Source of the DNA: Trametopsis cervina
Lineage: Eukaryota; Basidiomycota; Agaricomycetes; Polyporales; Irpicaceae
Direction: 5' to 3'
NCBI GenBank assembly: GCA_022385755.1
Contig: MU278350.1
Coordinates: 1,444,486-1,508,485 of the forward strand
DNA: 64,000 nucleotides
Position 1 is the stretch's first letter. Each line of letters begins with the position of its first letter. A program made the position numbers and the translations under genes. Below, in pieces: positions 45,696 through 57,388 of this stretch. The notes beneath the pieces are model-generated. The model worked only from the letters and a program-made list of their open reading frames with translations. It searched no databases and was not told where the DNA came from.

Positions 45696-47758
45696 TGCTA
45701 CTTGAGGTGGTAGTGGTTGTTATAGATGAGGATAGGAGGTTGGAAGCAACTGTAAGTTGGAGGATGAGGATATGTGGCTTCTGAGCCCGGTATATATACC
45801 CCTCCGCAGAAGGAGCATACCGGCCAATAGCCTGTGCAGAAGCGTGCCGACACGGAGGGCATTCGAGTTGCTCCATCGGATTCTGAGCATCCTTGCAGCA
45901 TTCCGACTCCGTAGCTTCTCGAGCACGGCCTCGATTTAGGGGGTGCTGCCTAGCTGTGTCGCTCTGGATCTGCCTCGTCCTCCAGTTGAAGATATCAGGT
46001 GTGATTTACTATCTTTCAGGCTTGTGGCAGGGTAAGTGCAACCTGGCTTCGTCCAGACTGCGGGATCTGAGGTTCTGGAGAAGACGGCTGGGCTATACAA
46101 ATTGTTATCCACCGTGTGCGACGTTTTACTGACAGCGCAGGTGGCGTCTATTTTGCCGAGAACCGATCTGGAACGAGCCACGGCTCTGGCGCTGCACCTC
46201 CGGGACCCGACCACCATCTTACAGTATCTCTCCTGCGCAGTGCATTCCGTGTATGGTCTCAAGAATATCGCCACCGTGGTAGGAAGAGGAGCATGCACTT
46301 TACTTACTTACACCAGAAACAGCGACAAAAATCCCTCCCAACTTTCCTCGTCATGAGGCGGTCATAGCTTGGGAATCGTGTTACTCACGCTCGCACCCCT
46401 ATCCGTATGCGGGCAAATTTTAATACGGTAATATCATGTCTGCGTCCCTTGAGTGGCTTTCGAGTGGGATCTTTCACGTGTTGGTGTCACCCGACTCCTC
46501 CAGTAGCCACAAAGTGCGGAGAACGGCAGTCGACACTCCTACATCGCTACTTACCGCATGCTTGAATTTATTCTAGGAATCTGCAGCATCAGGATGCGGG
46601 GTTCCGCTACCACAGTAGGCCATATTGAACTCCATGTTGCCTTGAAATGGGCAACATCAGGACCACGAAGAGGTGAATTTGGTAAGAAGATCAGTGCATG
46701 AATTTGACTGAGGACTTCTCCGATTGTGATATGTCACTCATGACTTCGTAATGACGCCTGGATTGGCTAACTTCTTGCCCGTTCTCCGACGCACAAAGTC
46801 GCCTATCTTCGCCGTGGCCCTCGTACTGCCCGTCCTTGGATTTGACGGCGCTCCTCAAAATGAAGCGATGAAGGTCATATGCTACGGGCTTGTGTCTGCT
46901 TTGTGTTATGGGGTCATATAACGCAGTGATGAACCGGAACAGTACCATTGGCTGGAATCATCACAATTGAGACTATGTTCTTCGTGTTGGTGACATATCT
47001 GACAGAAAGGCGCAGAGAATGAAAAAGAGGAAGGACATGTGATGGAGTTATGAGGCGTTGAAGTTCAAGTTCTCCTAATAAAGCTGATAAAGTAGATGTT
47101 ATCGCAACGCATCGCTCTCACAGTAATATCTAATTGGTCCGTATGTCAACGGAGGAACATAGAACTGGGTAATCAGGGTAGAAAGTGGAATATCGGAGGT
47201 TCCAACATATGGAAGACATATCCGAGTTGCCGGTCACTGACTGATGACATGTCGCAGTACAAGTTGTTGCGTACCCTACAATTAGATCAACAGCCAGCCT
47301 TGACTCTTGGTCAGGCTTGATACTACACTCTACCGCGAGTAGAGGCTCAAATTTAGCAGGAAGCATGTGGAAAATTCGCCACTCACAATGAATACGTTGT
47401 CGAAATCCCGTTCATAGCCGCTTTGATTTCACCAACTTGATGCTAAAAAAACTGTAGCTCTCATACATCTATCTGTATGAAAGCCGCTCCAGGAGCGTAA
47501 ACATCCAACTCGCAGACACCTTGGTGGCCAACGTTTAGCAGCACGTTCTTCAGCTGTTGCCATTTCAGGCCGAGGTGTCCGATTACACGTGATGGGAAAG
47601 TAATAGACGCGGGATAGCACCCTCCTACATAGAGACGCCAACGTTCACTTCGACCACATCTTCGACGACTCTGACGACCTTGACGGCGTCCCCAGCTATT
47701 TTCCGGCACACTATTCTATTCTCCTCTATTCTACTTTACACATACTAATCTCTCTATT
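45696..47758. other. 2.1 kb intergenic, ADH promoter and kinase promoter
   Basis: Divergent promoter region. TATATATA at 45791-45798 serves ADH. A plus open frame at 46036-46356 shows fairly protein-like composition but no ATG or family motif and is left uncalled. Nothing else recognised. Confidence 0.5.
45791..45798 (-). promoter_or_regulatory. TATA box of alcohol dehydrogenase
   Basis: TATATATA about 95 bases before the ADH start at 45695; self-complementary, assigned to ADH by distance. Confidence 0.6.
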
Positions 47759-50696
47759 ATGCCTTCCGTTCTCGACAGTCCCCCTCGTGCCCCTCCTGTT
47801 CAGTACAAAGCCCCGCTCGGTACGCGTTGGGAGAAAGAGAAAGCCGCCGCGGGATCTGGTGCATTCGACTATCCCGACGACGCCAAATTCGTCGGCCCAT
47901 GGGTTATCGGCGAGTGTGTCGGTAAAGGCGCGAGCGGACACGTGAAGATAGCAAAACACCGACGCACCGGTCAACTTGCTGCCGTCAAGATCCTGCCCCT
48001 CCAACCATTCGTAAGCTCTCGTGCTTCTCAGGCCGCGCAGGCGAAGACCGAGAAACAACGCCTGGGCGTCGACAGAGAAATCACCATGATGAAGCTCATG
48101 AACCATCCGAACATCATGCGGATCTACGACGTGTACGAGGGCGAACGGGAGCTCTACTTGATTCTCGAATACGTCGAGGGCGGAGAACTGTTCGACTTCC
48201 TAGTCAACCGCGGCAAACTTGCTCCTCTGGAGGCTCTGAGCTACTTCAAACAGATCGTCTATGGCTTGAACTATGCGCACACGTTTTCGATTATACACAG
48301 GGACTTGAAGCCCGAGAACATCTTGATACACTCGCTGGACCCTCCTCTGGTCAAGATTGCTGACTGGGGTATGGCTGCGTTTGCGCCGCCGACTTTGCAA
48401 CTGGAAACTAGCTGTGGCAGTCCTCACTATGCAAGCCCTGAGATCGTCAATGGTCACCGCTATACTGGAACTGCGACGGATATCTGGAGCTGTGGAGTGA
48501 TCTTATATGCTTTGCTTACTGGACGTCTACCCTTCGATGACAAGAACGTCAGGGTCCTTCTTGGCAAGGTCAAGACAGGAAGATACGAGATGCCTAGTTT
48601 CATCGACCCTATTGCAAGGGACCTCCTTAGCCGTATGCTAGTCGTAGATGTGAAGAAGAGGATCACGGTGAGTTCGCTATAGTTTTACAGTGCATTCACA
48701 CGCTCAACTATGGATAGATGGCCGAGGTGTTGGCCCACCCGTGGCTCGAAGGTTACACGCCTGGTATCACCTATGTCCCCGCGCCTCCGGTGTCAGAACT
48801 CGCCCGACCGCTACAGTCTGCTCTGCATATAGACCGTGATCTCTTCCAATCCCTTTGCGTCATCTGGGGCCGACACGCGGACATAGAAAGTATCCGAACC
48901 GATTTATTGAGTCCACAGGGAGAAGGAACCCTCGCCAAGGCTTTCTATTTCCTCCTGCAGAAACATCGTGAGCGCGCGATGGAAGAGCACGGTATTCTCA
49001 TGGACGATATCCTCAAGTCGCCGGGCAAAGTGGTCATCAAGCAGTACTCTGCGCCGAAGTCGCGTATACGCCAGGCTCCGCCCGCTCCTTCTGCTCCTGT
49101 GATTCCTGTGCAAGCTCCCGCTAGAACCGAGCCGTCTCCACCTTCTTCAACGCCGTCGCCCAACCCTCCGCTCCAGATACTCGTGCGACCTATGCCAATA
49201 GAGCGTGCTTCAAGCCGTGATCACCCTCCTTCACCCATTGGGCCGAGACCGCAACGACCCCGTCCGACGTCTTCTCCTGTTGGGGACACTCGTCTCACTG
49301 GTTCGTCTCATAACCGTGCCTCGGACGCTAGGAGAGAAACTCGCTCCAGCATCCGGCCGATGTCCTCTGATTCTGTTGATACATCACGCGCTATGGAAGT
49401 GTCTGAAATGCTTGCCGGTCTTCCTCAACAAATGCAGTCACCTCACGTCTACCGCAGAGCTTCTACGATCAAAAGTGGAAGCGGCCGCGCTTCTCTGGGT
49501 GCTTCCTCTGGCCAACGCTCTCGTGCTGAGTCTGCGTCTGCATACATACATGCTCCAAGGCCGAGACCTGCTACGCAACCTCAGATCTTACCGATGATTA
49601 CTGCTCCTCGCGTTCAGGATGCGGAACTGCAGAGGACGTTCGACGAGTACGCGAATATGGTCAACACGCAAGCCCTCACCTGGAATACGACAAGAGCACA
49701 GATGTCTTCAGCCCCTCGGACTGCTCAGCCGACTACTCAAGCGGACCTCGATCGCCCTCGAAGGCCCACTGTAGATGTATTCCCTGTGAATGAGCGGCAT
49801 GAACCTAGCGGGCATCGTTCCGAAGGCAAGGTGTCCAATGACAAGGAGAACATCGAGCAGGATCAAGTGTCTAAGAAGTATTCCCATACGGCTTCTACTG
49901 CAGCACAAGGCGGCCTAGGATTTGGGGCATCCGTTCCTCTTCCCAACGCGCCGTTGAGCAAAGAGATGACCAACGTGATGTATTTACATGGTCCCGAGAA
50001 GAAGGACAAGAAACATCGCTGTGAGTAACCGTTTCGTCGCTCAATGAACGGTTGTTAACATCGAGAACAGCTTCAGGTATGGATATCATCGGCTCTCCTG
50101 CTCAGCACAAACGTGCAACATTCTCGATGATCGGTTCTCCAACGCCTATGTCACCGCCCTCGTTGCTCCTTGGTTCTCCTGCGGTCGGCGAGTTCAAAGG
50201 ATGGTTCTCGAATCTGTTTCACTGGAAGGTCCAATCCTTCCTCCTGTACTCTGTCGACGACGTGACAGCCACCCGAAACGAAATCATCCGGCTCTTCGAC
50301 ACCCTCGGCATCGTCATACTCGAGGACCACCAGTGGGGCGTCCTGAAGTGTCGCGTAGAAGACGCTTACGACGGCAACTCGCAGGTTCAGAAGCACATGC
50401 GCTTCCGTGTGGAAATCTCTTCGACCTCAAGCTATATCCAGCAATGTACCCCGCGACTCCCCCAGAACCCGATGTCTCCCCCGATGAACCCGGTGGCCTC
50501 TATCCGCAGCCGTTCGCACTTCGAGCGCATCCACGGCTTCGAGACTGTCGCGGCGCTCATCCTGGAGAAGGGCTCCCTCACGACATTTAAGAACGTATAC
50601 CAGCGCGTGAAGAGCGACTGGTCTCTTGATGGCGCGCAATCTCCGATTATCACTGGTGGTCCGACTACCAGCTTGGACCAGCGCATCATGGCCTGA
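47759..50696 (+). CDS. Ser/Thr kinase, GIN4/HSL1 (NIM1) type
   Basis: CAMKL-family kinase probably linking morphogenesis or septation to the cell cycle. Three exons. The kinase domain spans about residues 45-325: P-loop GECVGKGASGHVKIAKH, AAVKILPL lysine, IIHRDLKPENIL catalytic loop, KIADWGMAAFAPP (DWG in place of DFG), CGSPHYASPEIVNGHRYTG, and subdomain XI then AHPWLEGYTPGITYVP. A UBA-like region (RDLFQSLCVIWGRHADIE) follows, then a long disordered Ser/Pro/Arg tail. A C-terminal KA1-like domain runs from about 50170 (EFKGWFSNLFHWKVQSFLLY, TLGIVILEDHQWGVLKCRVE, KHMRFRVEISS). KA1 implies acidic-phospholipid membrane targeting. The first ATG in the track of good codons was taken. Confidence 0.93.
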
Positions 50697-51846
50697 ACGA
50701 CGCCCTCACTCAATCGTACCTTACAGATTCACTTACACGCTCTTTAGAACATCACTATACCTCTGTTAGATTTGTATACCACTTATCAGCCTATCTTTGT
50801 ATACCACATACCAGCCTACCTCTCAGTAATGTACGATTATATCGATTCTTACATCCGACGATCGCCCCTTGTTTGCCTCTGGTCATAGTAAACGCCACAA
50901 AGTCTCGGGGTAACTAGACGCGCGCGGATAGGTTCGCGGAATGACCGTGGGAACTGGATTTTCTCCGTCTTAGACTTGAACTTGAATCGTGCACTTACGG
51001 CACTTACGCTGTATTGCGTAGCGTGTCGACATTGTACCCAGTTTCCCCTTGCCCAACATTTATCTGCGGTGGTGTGCACACTCTGTCTCCCTGATATCAG
51101 TGGTACTCTTCAAAACCCAATACCTAAACAACACGGTACGATGTAAGCAGGTTCTCTGCAGGAGCTACTGGTCCAATTGCAAAATCGACTTTGCGATCAT
51201 ATTTCGCTACAATTCAAGAGATGCACAGGAACAGCTGTTCAACTCAAGTCCTCATTCAAAGCCTTGCAGTTTCGACCGTCGCTCCCCCACCCCCACGGGG
51301 CCTCGTAATTCAACACATAGATGACGCTACCATAATGCTTGCAAGTCACTCTCAATCATCATGTGAGGCATTTTGGCACGTACGTCAATCAGAACTTTGC
51401 AACAGCCGAAGTTGAGGGATATTCTCGGGCCCGAAATGAATCGCTCTCACTAGAACCGACGTCGTTCTCCGTCTCATTTTCTCCGGAATGGTATGGGCCA
51501 GACTGCTTCCTTGCGGTCCGACGGATGTTCTGCGGTCTTGCGAGCAGTTCGTTGTTCACTCCACATCACGCGCAATGGCTCGATGGACCGGACAAATTCA
51601 TCAAAAACAGCTGCTTCCTCGAATACTTGGCTTTGTACTGAATGATGAGGCATTTTCCAGGTCACCTTCCACCCGCAGGAGTAATTCAACGGAATAAACT
51701 GACTTTACTGGCTTGCAGTGCAATGCCAAGACTATGCGCTAGTATGCCCTCAGAGATCGTTACTGACGTCGATAGGTATAAAAGGAGAGGGACTCACCTC
51801 CGTGCACAGACCAGACTCGAAACGTTTTTGGGCCAACCTTTCCGCC
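50697..51846. other. Intergenic before tandem AA9 pair
   Basis: Kinase 3' UTR and AA9 promoter. Short open frames only, no gene supported. Confidence 0.5.
51777..51785 (+). promoter_or_regulatory. TATA box of AA9 gene 1 of pair
   Basis: TATAAAAGG about 65 bases before the ATG at 51847. Confidence 0.65.
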
Positions 51847-53185
51847 ATGAAGTCCTTCCTCGCTCTTCTCGCCGCTGTGGCTGCTCCCCTTATCTCCGCA
51901 CACTGTGAGTAGCGATTCGTCCAAAGGAGAGCCTGTACTGATTTTCCGCATGAACTCGCAGACACATTCCCCGACTTTGTCAATGGCGGTGAGCTATGTT
52001 TAGTTTTGAAGCATCCGAACCCGAACTGAACCGTAAATACTCAGGCTCCGTATCAGCTGTAAGCGTGCCCATGCTGCGTTCGTAGTTGGGCCTCCTAAAA
52101 ATACTCTGTAGGACTGGCAATACATCCGTGTAACAGCCAACCATTACTCCAACGGGCCGGTAAGTCAGCATATGGTCTTGTACTGCCTCGACCAAGTCAT
52201 TTACGTCTTTGTTTGAAGGTGACTAATGTGAACGACCCCGAGTTCCGCTGCTACGAATTGGACTTGCAAAACAGCGCCGGTGCAACTTCCACTGCTTCCG
52301 TCTCTGCTGGTAGCACCATAGGATTCAAAGGTAGGCATCTTGACGCGCCGCCTTATCCGATTTCTGACCTCTTTGACCTTCGACAGCCGTCAGTATTATC
52401 TCTGACCTATCGTATGTTATGCACTGACAATAGTTCCGTGTAGAACCAAGCACTCTACCACCCTGGCGTAAGTTCTCAGTAAGAAGTGTGAGAAAGCATC
52501 AATTGACCCATTGTATCGCAGTACTTCGCTGTCTACCTTTCTAAAGCCAGCCCGGCTGCAAACTCTCCCCAGGCCGGAACTGGCCAATCCTGGTTCAAGG
52601 TCTATGAAATACCGCCAGTCCTCCAAAACGGGGCATTGACCTTCCCATCTGAGAGTGAGTCGACCAGGATGAACTCCCTAGATCCGTTTCTGATCTTTCC
52701 TATTAGACCAGCAGCAGTTCACATTCACTCTTCCCAAGAGCCTTCCGAGCGGCCAATACCTCGCCCGCGTCGAGCACGTACGTATTCAATCGTAGTTTCC
52801 CCACGCCCATACAATCCTTAAAACCTCCGCAGATCGCTTTGCACTCCGCGAGCACCTACGGTGGTGCACAGTTCTATATCAGCTGCGCCCAACTCAACGT
52901 CGTCAACGGCGGAAGCGGCACGCCCGGTCCTCTCGTTTCGATTCCTGGTGTTTACACTGGTGTACGTCTGTCATCATTTTTGGCTCCACAGCCCATGCGT
53001 GTTTCAACCCTAACATATTCCGATGTTCTCGCAGTACGAGCCCGGTATCCTCATCAACATCTACAGCCTCCCGAAGAACTTCACAAGCTACCCGTCGCGT
53101 GAGTGCTTGATTCACATGCTGCTTTTCGACTCTTGCTTATCGATGCGCCCGCTCCGTAGCCGGTCCTGCTGTCTGGCACGGATAG
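51847..53185 (+). CDS. AA9 LPMO, no CBM (tandem copy 1)
   Basis: Secreted copper monooxygenase. The signal peptide MKSFLALLAAVAAPLISA is followed by mature HYTFPDFVNGG, with His1 as copper ligand. The second His is in ALYHPGYFAVYLSKASPAAN, and the axial Tyr region is GGAQFYISCAQLNVV. It ends YPSPGPAVWHG with no CBM. The exon pattern is extreme. A 14-base exon (52045-52058) encodes the end of GGSVSA. The in-frame join FKA-NQALYHPG requires a 2-base exon CC at 52387-52388 between two introns of 56 and 55 bases. Further introns follow PSE(N), EH and YTG and precede the last 9 residues. Exon plan and phases are the same as in the neighbour at 54174, so the pair is a recent tandem duplication. Confidence 0.92.
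52387..52388 (+). other. Inferred 2-base microexon of AA9 copy 1
   Basis: CC flanked by an acceptor CGACAG and donor GTCAGT. It is required to keep frame between ...TTCAAAG and AACCAAGCA..., giving an Ala codon G-CC. The same feature is at 54662-54663 in the paralogue. Confidence 0.7.
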
Positions 53186-54173
53186 AGAAAATACTTTTCA
53201 CATTGTATGATAACGTAGCTATCGAATACACGACTTACGAGACAATGAATCACCTTGATGATATCCGTGTCATGAGCATAGAGTCCAGTTCGAGTTGCGA
53301 ATGGCATGAATCAGTGACGTGCTTGGACGCGCAACAGACAACGAAGTAACGGACGATAAGCGAAGCATCGTGCAACCCGGAGAAACCTCCTCTAGTGGCT
53401 ATACGTCGGGACAGATGGCACCGCATGATATCTTCCGAGTGTTGTACGCGATGCGAATTGCGTGGTGACGCACTTCGATGTCCATTGATATTCTACCAAT
53501 GCACCGCCACGGAATGGCGATGAAAATCTATTGCGCGGACAAATGGTCGCCCGGCATGGGTGAATGACACAATAAAATATATTGAGACCGTATGTTCTCC
53601 AACATGACCGTGATGAGCACGCGGTTAGCACATTGTCAATAATCAAAATGAAGCCACCTGGGTGGAGTCGGATTCATTGACGTGTGACATGCACAGAAAA
53701 GCAGCGGATCTTCTTGTTTTACCGTGAAAGACGTTTGTTTCGTTCCGATGCACAGCACCGCCGGCGGGGTAAGCACAACGGGCACCCTCGGTGAGGCGAA
53801 TATCGGCTCATGCTCGGTTGAAGAGTGGTTCTCGCTTCTCCGACCCATGCTAGAGATTGATTGGCTTCGTACTGGCGTGCTTTGCGGGGTAAGGTCCGCT
53901 AAATTGTCTCACAAAGGTAGCGGTTCCAAAATTACATCCACCAGTCAGGTTCGTGTTGCGAGTGCTGATGTTGAGGTTGTCGTCTTCGCGCGCTGGTCAC
54001 GCAATGCTAGCTCGGAAGATCTCGCTGGGCGCGGTGCGGCAATCCTCCCAAGCAACCACGAATTGATTACGTAGGGTCTGCGGCATCTTGAGGGTTATAA
54101 AAGCAACCAGCAAGACACTCTGAATTCCTCACCTCTGGTCTACACAGCTGTTCTCCACAAGCGAACTCGGAAA
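53186..54173. other. Intergenic between tandem AA9 genes
   Basis: No gene supported; an open frame at 53724-54074 lacks an ATG and motifs. It holds the promoter of AA9 copy 2 at the right end. Confidence 0.5.
54096..54103 (+). promoter_or_regulatory. TATA box of AA9 gene 2 of pair
   Basis: TATAAAAG about 75 bases before the ATG at 54174, at nearly the same place as in copy 1. Confidence 0.65.
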
Positions 54174-55451
54174 ATGAAGGCCTTCTTCGCTGTCCTTGCT
54201 GTTGTCTCCGCGCCCTTCGTGGCTGCTCACTGTAATGAGTTTCATCTTCATCTCCCGCTTCATGCTGTGTTGACCATACATCCTCTTCTAGACACCTTCC
54301 CGGATTTCATCACCGGCAGTATGTTGATTAGAGCCGCCTGAAAATTGAAATGACTAACCTATGCTCGCTCGCTTCCTAGGCACCGTCGCCGCTGTAAGTC
54401 TGCTTCGTACTTTCTTAGTTATAAGTCCAGTACTCACTCGACGCTCAGGACTGGCAATACATCCGTGAGACTGCCAACCACTACTCCAACGGTCCAGTCA
54501 CCAGCGTCACCGATCCCGAGTTCCGTTGCTACGAGCTCGACCTCCAAAACACTGCAGGCCAGACTAGCACTGCTACCGTCTCGGCTGGCTCAACCGTCGG
54601 ATTCAAAGGTACGTTTCCATAGTGAATCCTGATCTGATAGCTCCTGACGAATATTTTACAGCCGTAAGCAGCGCTTTACAAAGTCATGTAACGTCATATA
54701 CTAACCTTCATTTGCTAGAACGGTGCCATCTACCACCCAGGGGTGAGTAAATTCGATGGTATGACATATGAGAAAATGCGCTGACTAATTTCTTGTTTTA
54801 TAGTACCTCAGCGTTTACCTGTCCAAGGCCAGCCCCGCCGCCAACTCTCCTCAGGCGGGTACAGGACAGACCTGGTTCAAGGTCTACGAGCAGAAGCCCA
54901 CCTATGCTAACGGCCAGCTGACCTTCCCGTCAACCAGTTAGTCCGATTCTATTGTATCAATTCAAATAGCGATCTCACGCACCACTTGACATTTAGGCCA
55001 GCAGCAGTTCACCTTCACCCTCCCCAAGAGCTTGCCCAGCGGCCAATACCTCGCCCGTGTTGAGCAGGTACGTCAACTGAGGCGCAATATCAGCCGCTTG
55101 CTCACCTAAAACCGCCTCTAGATTGCTCTCCACGTTGCATCCACCTACGGTGGTGCCCAGTTCTACATTGGCTGCGCTCAAGTCAATGTTGTGAACGGAG
55201 GTAGCGGCAACCCCGGCCCCCTCGTTTCTATTCCCGGAGTGTACACTGGCGTAAGTGGAGCCTTACGTTGTTAGGATGTATGCTGATGAACTTCGTCGAA
55301 ATTCAGTACGAGCCCGGTATCCTCATCAACATCTACAACCTGCCCGCCAACTTCACCGGCTACCAGGCCCGTGAGTGTCTTTCTTAGCTCATAAAAAGTA
55401 ATGATACTTACCTTGAATACTATAGCCGGTCCGGCCGTCTGGCAGGGATGA
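54174..55451 (+). CDS. AA9 LPMO, no CBM (tandem copy 2)
   Basis: Secreted copper monooxygenase closely related to copy 1. Signal peptide MKAFFAVLAVVSAPFVAA, then mature HYTFPDFITGG. His2 is in AIYHPGYLSVYLSKASPAAN; GGAQFYIGCAQVNVV follows, and it ends YQAPGPAVWQG. Exons at the 5' end: 54174-54231, 54292-54318, a 14-base exon 54380-54393, 54449-54608, the 2-base exon 54662-54663, and 54719-54742. The introns around the 2-base exon are 53 and 55 bases long, with CTGAC and CTAAC branch-site matches. No linker or CBM, so it relies on the catalytic domain for substrate binding. Cysteines FRCYEL and YIGC are kept. Confidence 0.93.
54662..54663 (+). other. Inferred 2-base microexon of AA9 copy 2
   Basis: CC between acceptor TTTTACAG and donor GTAAGC. 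It completes the Ala codon in FKA-NGAIYHPG; a single intron across the region would break the frame. Confidence 0.75.
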
Positions 55452-55768
55452 GAGCTTCGCGATGGAAAATGTGCGCACTGAACGTAGTTCCAGCAGTTGG
55501 CATCGCACGTGTATCATAAAATGTTCCAGAAATAGCTTTCGCGAAGAATGTATCACTTCACACACCTTGGATGACTGAACCATATCAGCTGTAATCGAAC
55601 TCCGGGAATAAAGAAGTATTACAACGATACATTACCCGGCATAGTATACTACTATTGCTAGTCCGTGAGAAAATCAGCTATTATCCTAAACTCAAGAGTA
55701 GAATGAGGGTATAAAGGGGATATTTGAGAATGCTCTACTTCTCTTTACCTGATTGGGTTGGTTAACGT
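55452..55768. other. Convergent 3' regions, AA9 and SNARE
   Basis: 3' UTRs; nothing else seen. Confidence 0.5.
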
Positions 55769-56885
55769 TTATACGAGGACAACAGCGAGAAGCAGTGCCA
55801 TGAGTATGACGATAAGAATTCCTATACACCAGCTTGACTTGGTCTCTATAGTTCATACCGAGTGTCAGAATACCTCATCTACCGTAATATCAACTGAGTC
55901 TGATGACTTGCCTTCAGTCTGTCTTATGAACCACTTCATCCTTCGAAACGCATCACTTAGTTTACTGTCAGTCCTGTCTACATTCCGTTCCAGATCCGTG
56001 AGCATCCTATCCAGGCAGACGTGTCAGAGAGCTGTCACACGGAGGTTAAATGCAAAGGGTGAACACATACTCGTTATGTTCACCAATCTCTCTTCCCATC
56101 AAGCCTGCCTGTTCGGTTATCGTGTTAAGGGTGCCCGCGATAGAATCAATAGTTTCATCTTGCTGTCGAATCATCATCTAAAAACCAGTTCAGAGTACAT
56201 CTTGGGACAACGACAGATGATTCCACCTGTTGTTCCTGCTTCGCCCACTGAGCTTGGTCATCATCTGGCTCCACCGGAACAGAAGCACCTGCCGGTCGCC
56301 CATTGCCACTTGCGTTAGGCACGCCTATACGTGAATGCGGTCTTGACCTTGTACCAGAGCCAGGGTCTGACTCAAGTTCAGCACGCGTGTTCTATCTTTC
56401 CAGGAGAAGATACATGAGCCCAAGATACAGACATGAGCCATAGAAGGATATGCGGTAGTAGGCTGGGGGCTTACGTCTATTTCCCGCCGAACAAACTCGA
56501 CATATCGTCGTCGTTCCATAACTTCCTGCTCTTCGAGGCCAAACATTCGTGCGCCGGTCGTTTCTACTATCCTGACAAGTCCATGTTAGGATCGTGAGCA
56601 GGGAGACTGAGAAGCTGAACTCACTTCACACTCTCTTCCAGATCTTCCAAGTCCGCTTCTAGAGCAGCAAGAGTAGCCTTGAGCTACACACATACTCTGT
56701 TCAATACCTGCGGTGGTTTCACAGAACAGAACATCTCAGCGTACCTCATTCCGCGCCCAAACCAGTTCCTCGCTCTCTCCCCTTGCTGTACTGCGTATCC
56801 GCAGGTAGGACGCGCGGAGGGTTGAAGCGGTCTGCAGCGATGATTGTACCTCCTCCTGTACTGCATGATATGGGTCGGTGGACAT
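55769..56885 (-). CDS. TLG1: Qc-SNARE, syntaxin-6/Tlg1-like
   Basis: Tail-anchored SNARE of the endosome/trans-Golgi route. MSTDPYHAVQEEVQSSLQTA resembles the syntaxin-6 N terminus, followed by a helical N-terminal domain (LKATLAALEADLEDLEESV, MFGLEEQEVMERRRYVEFV). A Pro/Ser linker (SRPHSRIGVPNASGNGRPAG) follows. The SNARE motif is IRQQDETIDSIAGTLNTITE, with Gln at the Qc zero-layer region (EQAGLMGREIGEHNE), then MLTDLERNVDRTDSKLSDAF. The TM tail is WCIGILIVILMALLLAVVLV. The final intron (55856-55921) uses a GC donor (GAAG|GCAAGT). The terminal TM is only reached by splicing this intron, which supports the model. Confidence 0.92.
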
Positions 56886-57388
56886 CTTTGAGAGTTGGAA
56901 GTGTGTTGGCGGTGTTCACTGCTTGTTATTCGTTGAGACGGGTAATGCCTTGCGCAGGCCGAAAGCGCCTTGTTAATGTGAACGCGTGGAGGATAGTAGT
57001 GTATATTGTTCGAGACGCTTTCTGCAATCAAAAGGTGGTAACATGAAAAGCGTAGCGGTAAGGGACCGCAGTAATCTGTGACGGCTTTATGGGCGCCTGC
57101 TGACCATGATCGTGATTCACACCGTGTTCACGCTGACATTCGGGATGACGAAACAACAACATAGTTAGGCTTTTGTTAAGAGGTACGTTTACAACTAATA
57201 CATATGACATCCAAGCTAATCGACACAGATCTTTATACGAGCGAGCACGGATGTGTAGGCTAGTGGAGTACATAGCACAAATACAGAAGGAAATAACACA
57301 GGGTGGGGAGAAATAACCGGGAGACGCACGAGTGGTAGGGTGTATCCAAGGTTTCTTATAGAATAGATCCATACTATGGCGGATTAAC
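56886..57388. other. Intergenic, SNARE promoter
   Basis: Also holds the 3' UTR of the RING gene. The RING frame runs on into this region if its last intron is unspliced; I do not call that coding. Confidence 0.5.

Noticed and set aside
53724..54074. Open frame between the two AA9 genes
   Set aside because: It starts with GTG only, has no motif, and overlaps the AA9 promoter.
55758..56318. Plus-strand open frame of 186 codons
   Set aside because: Antisense shadow of the Qc-SNARE exons, whose SNARE motif and TM tail are clear on the minus strand.
57028..57388. Continuation of the RING open frame to 57028
   Set aside because: It depends on retaining the intron with donor C|GTGAGT and acceptor ATTCAG; the spliced frame gives a coherent Pro-rich C terminus ending at 57389.
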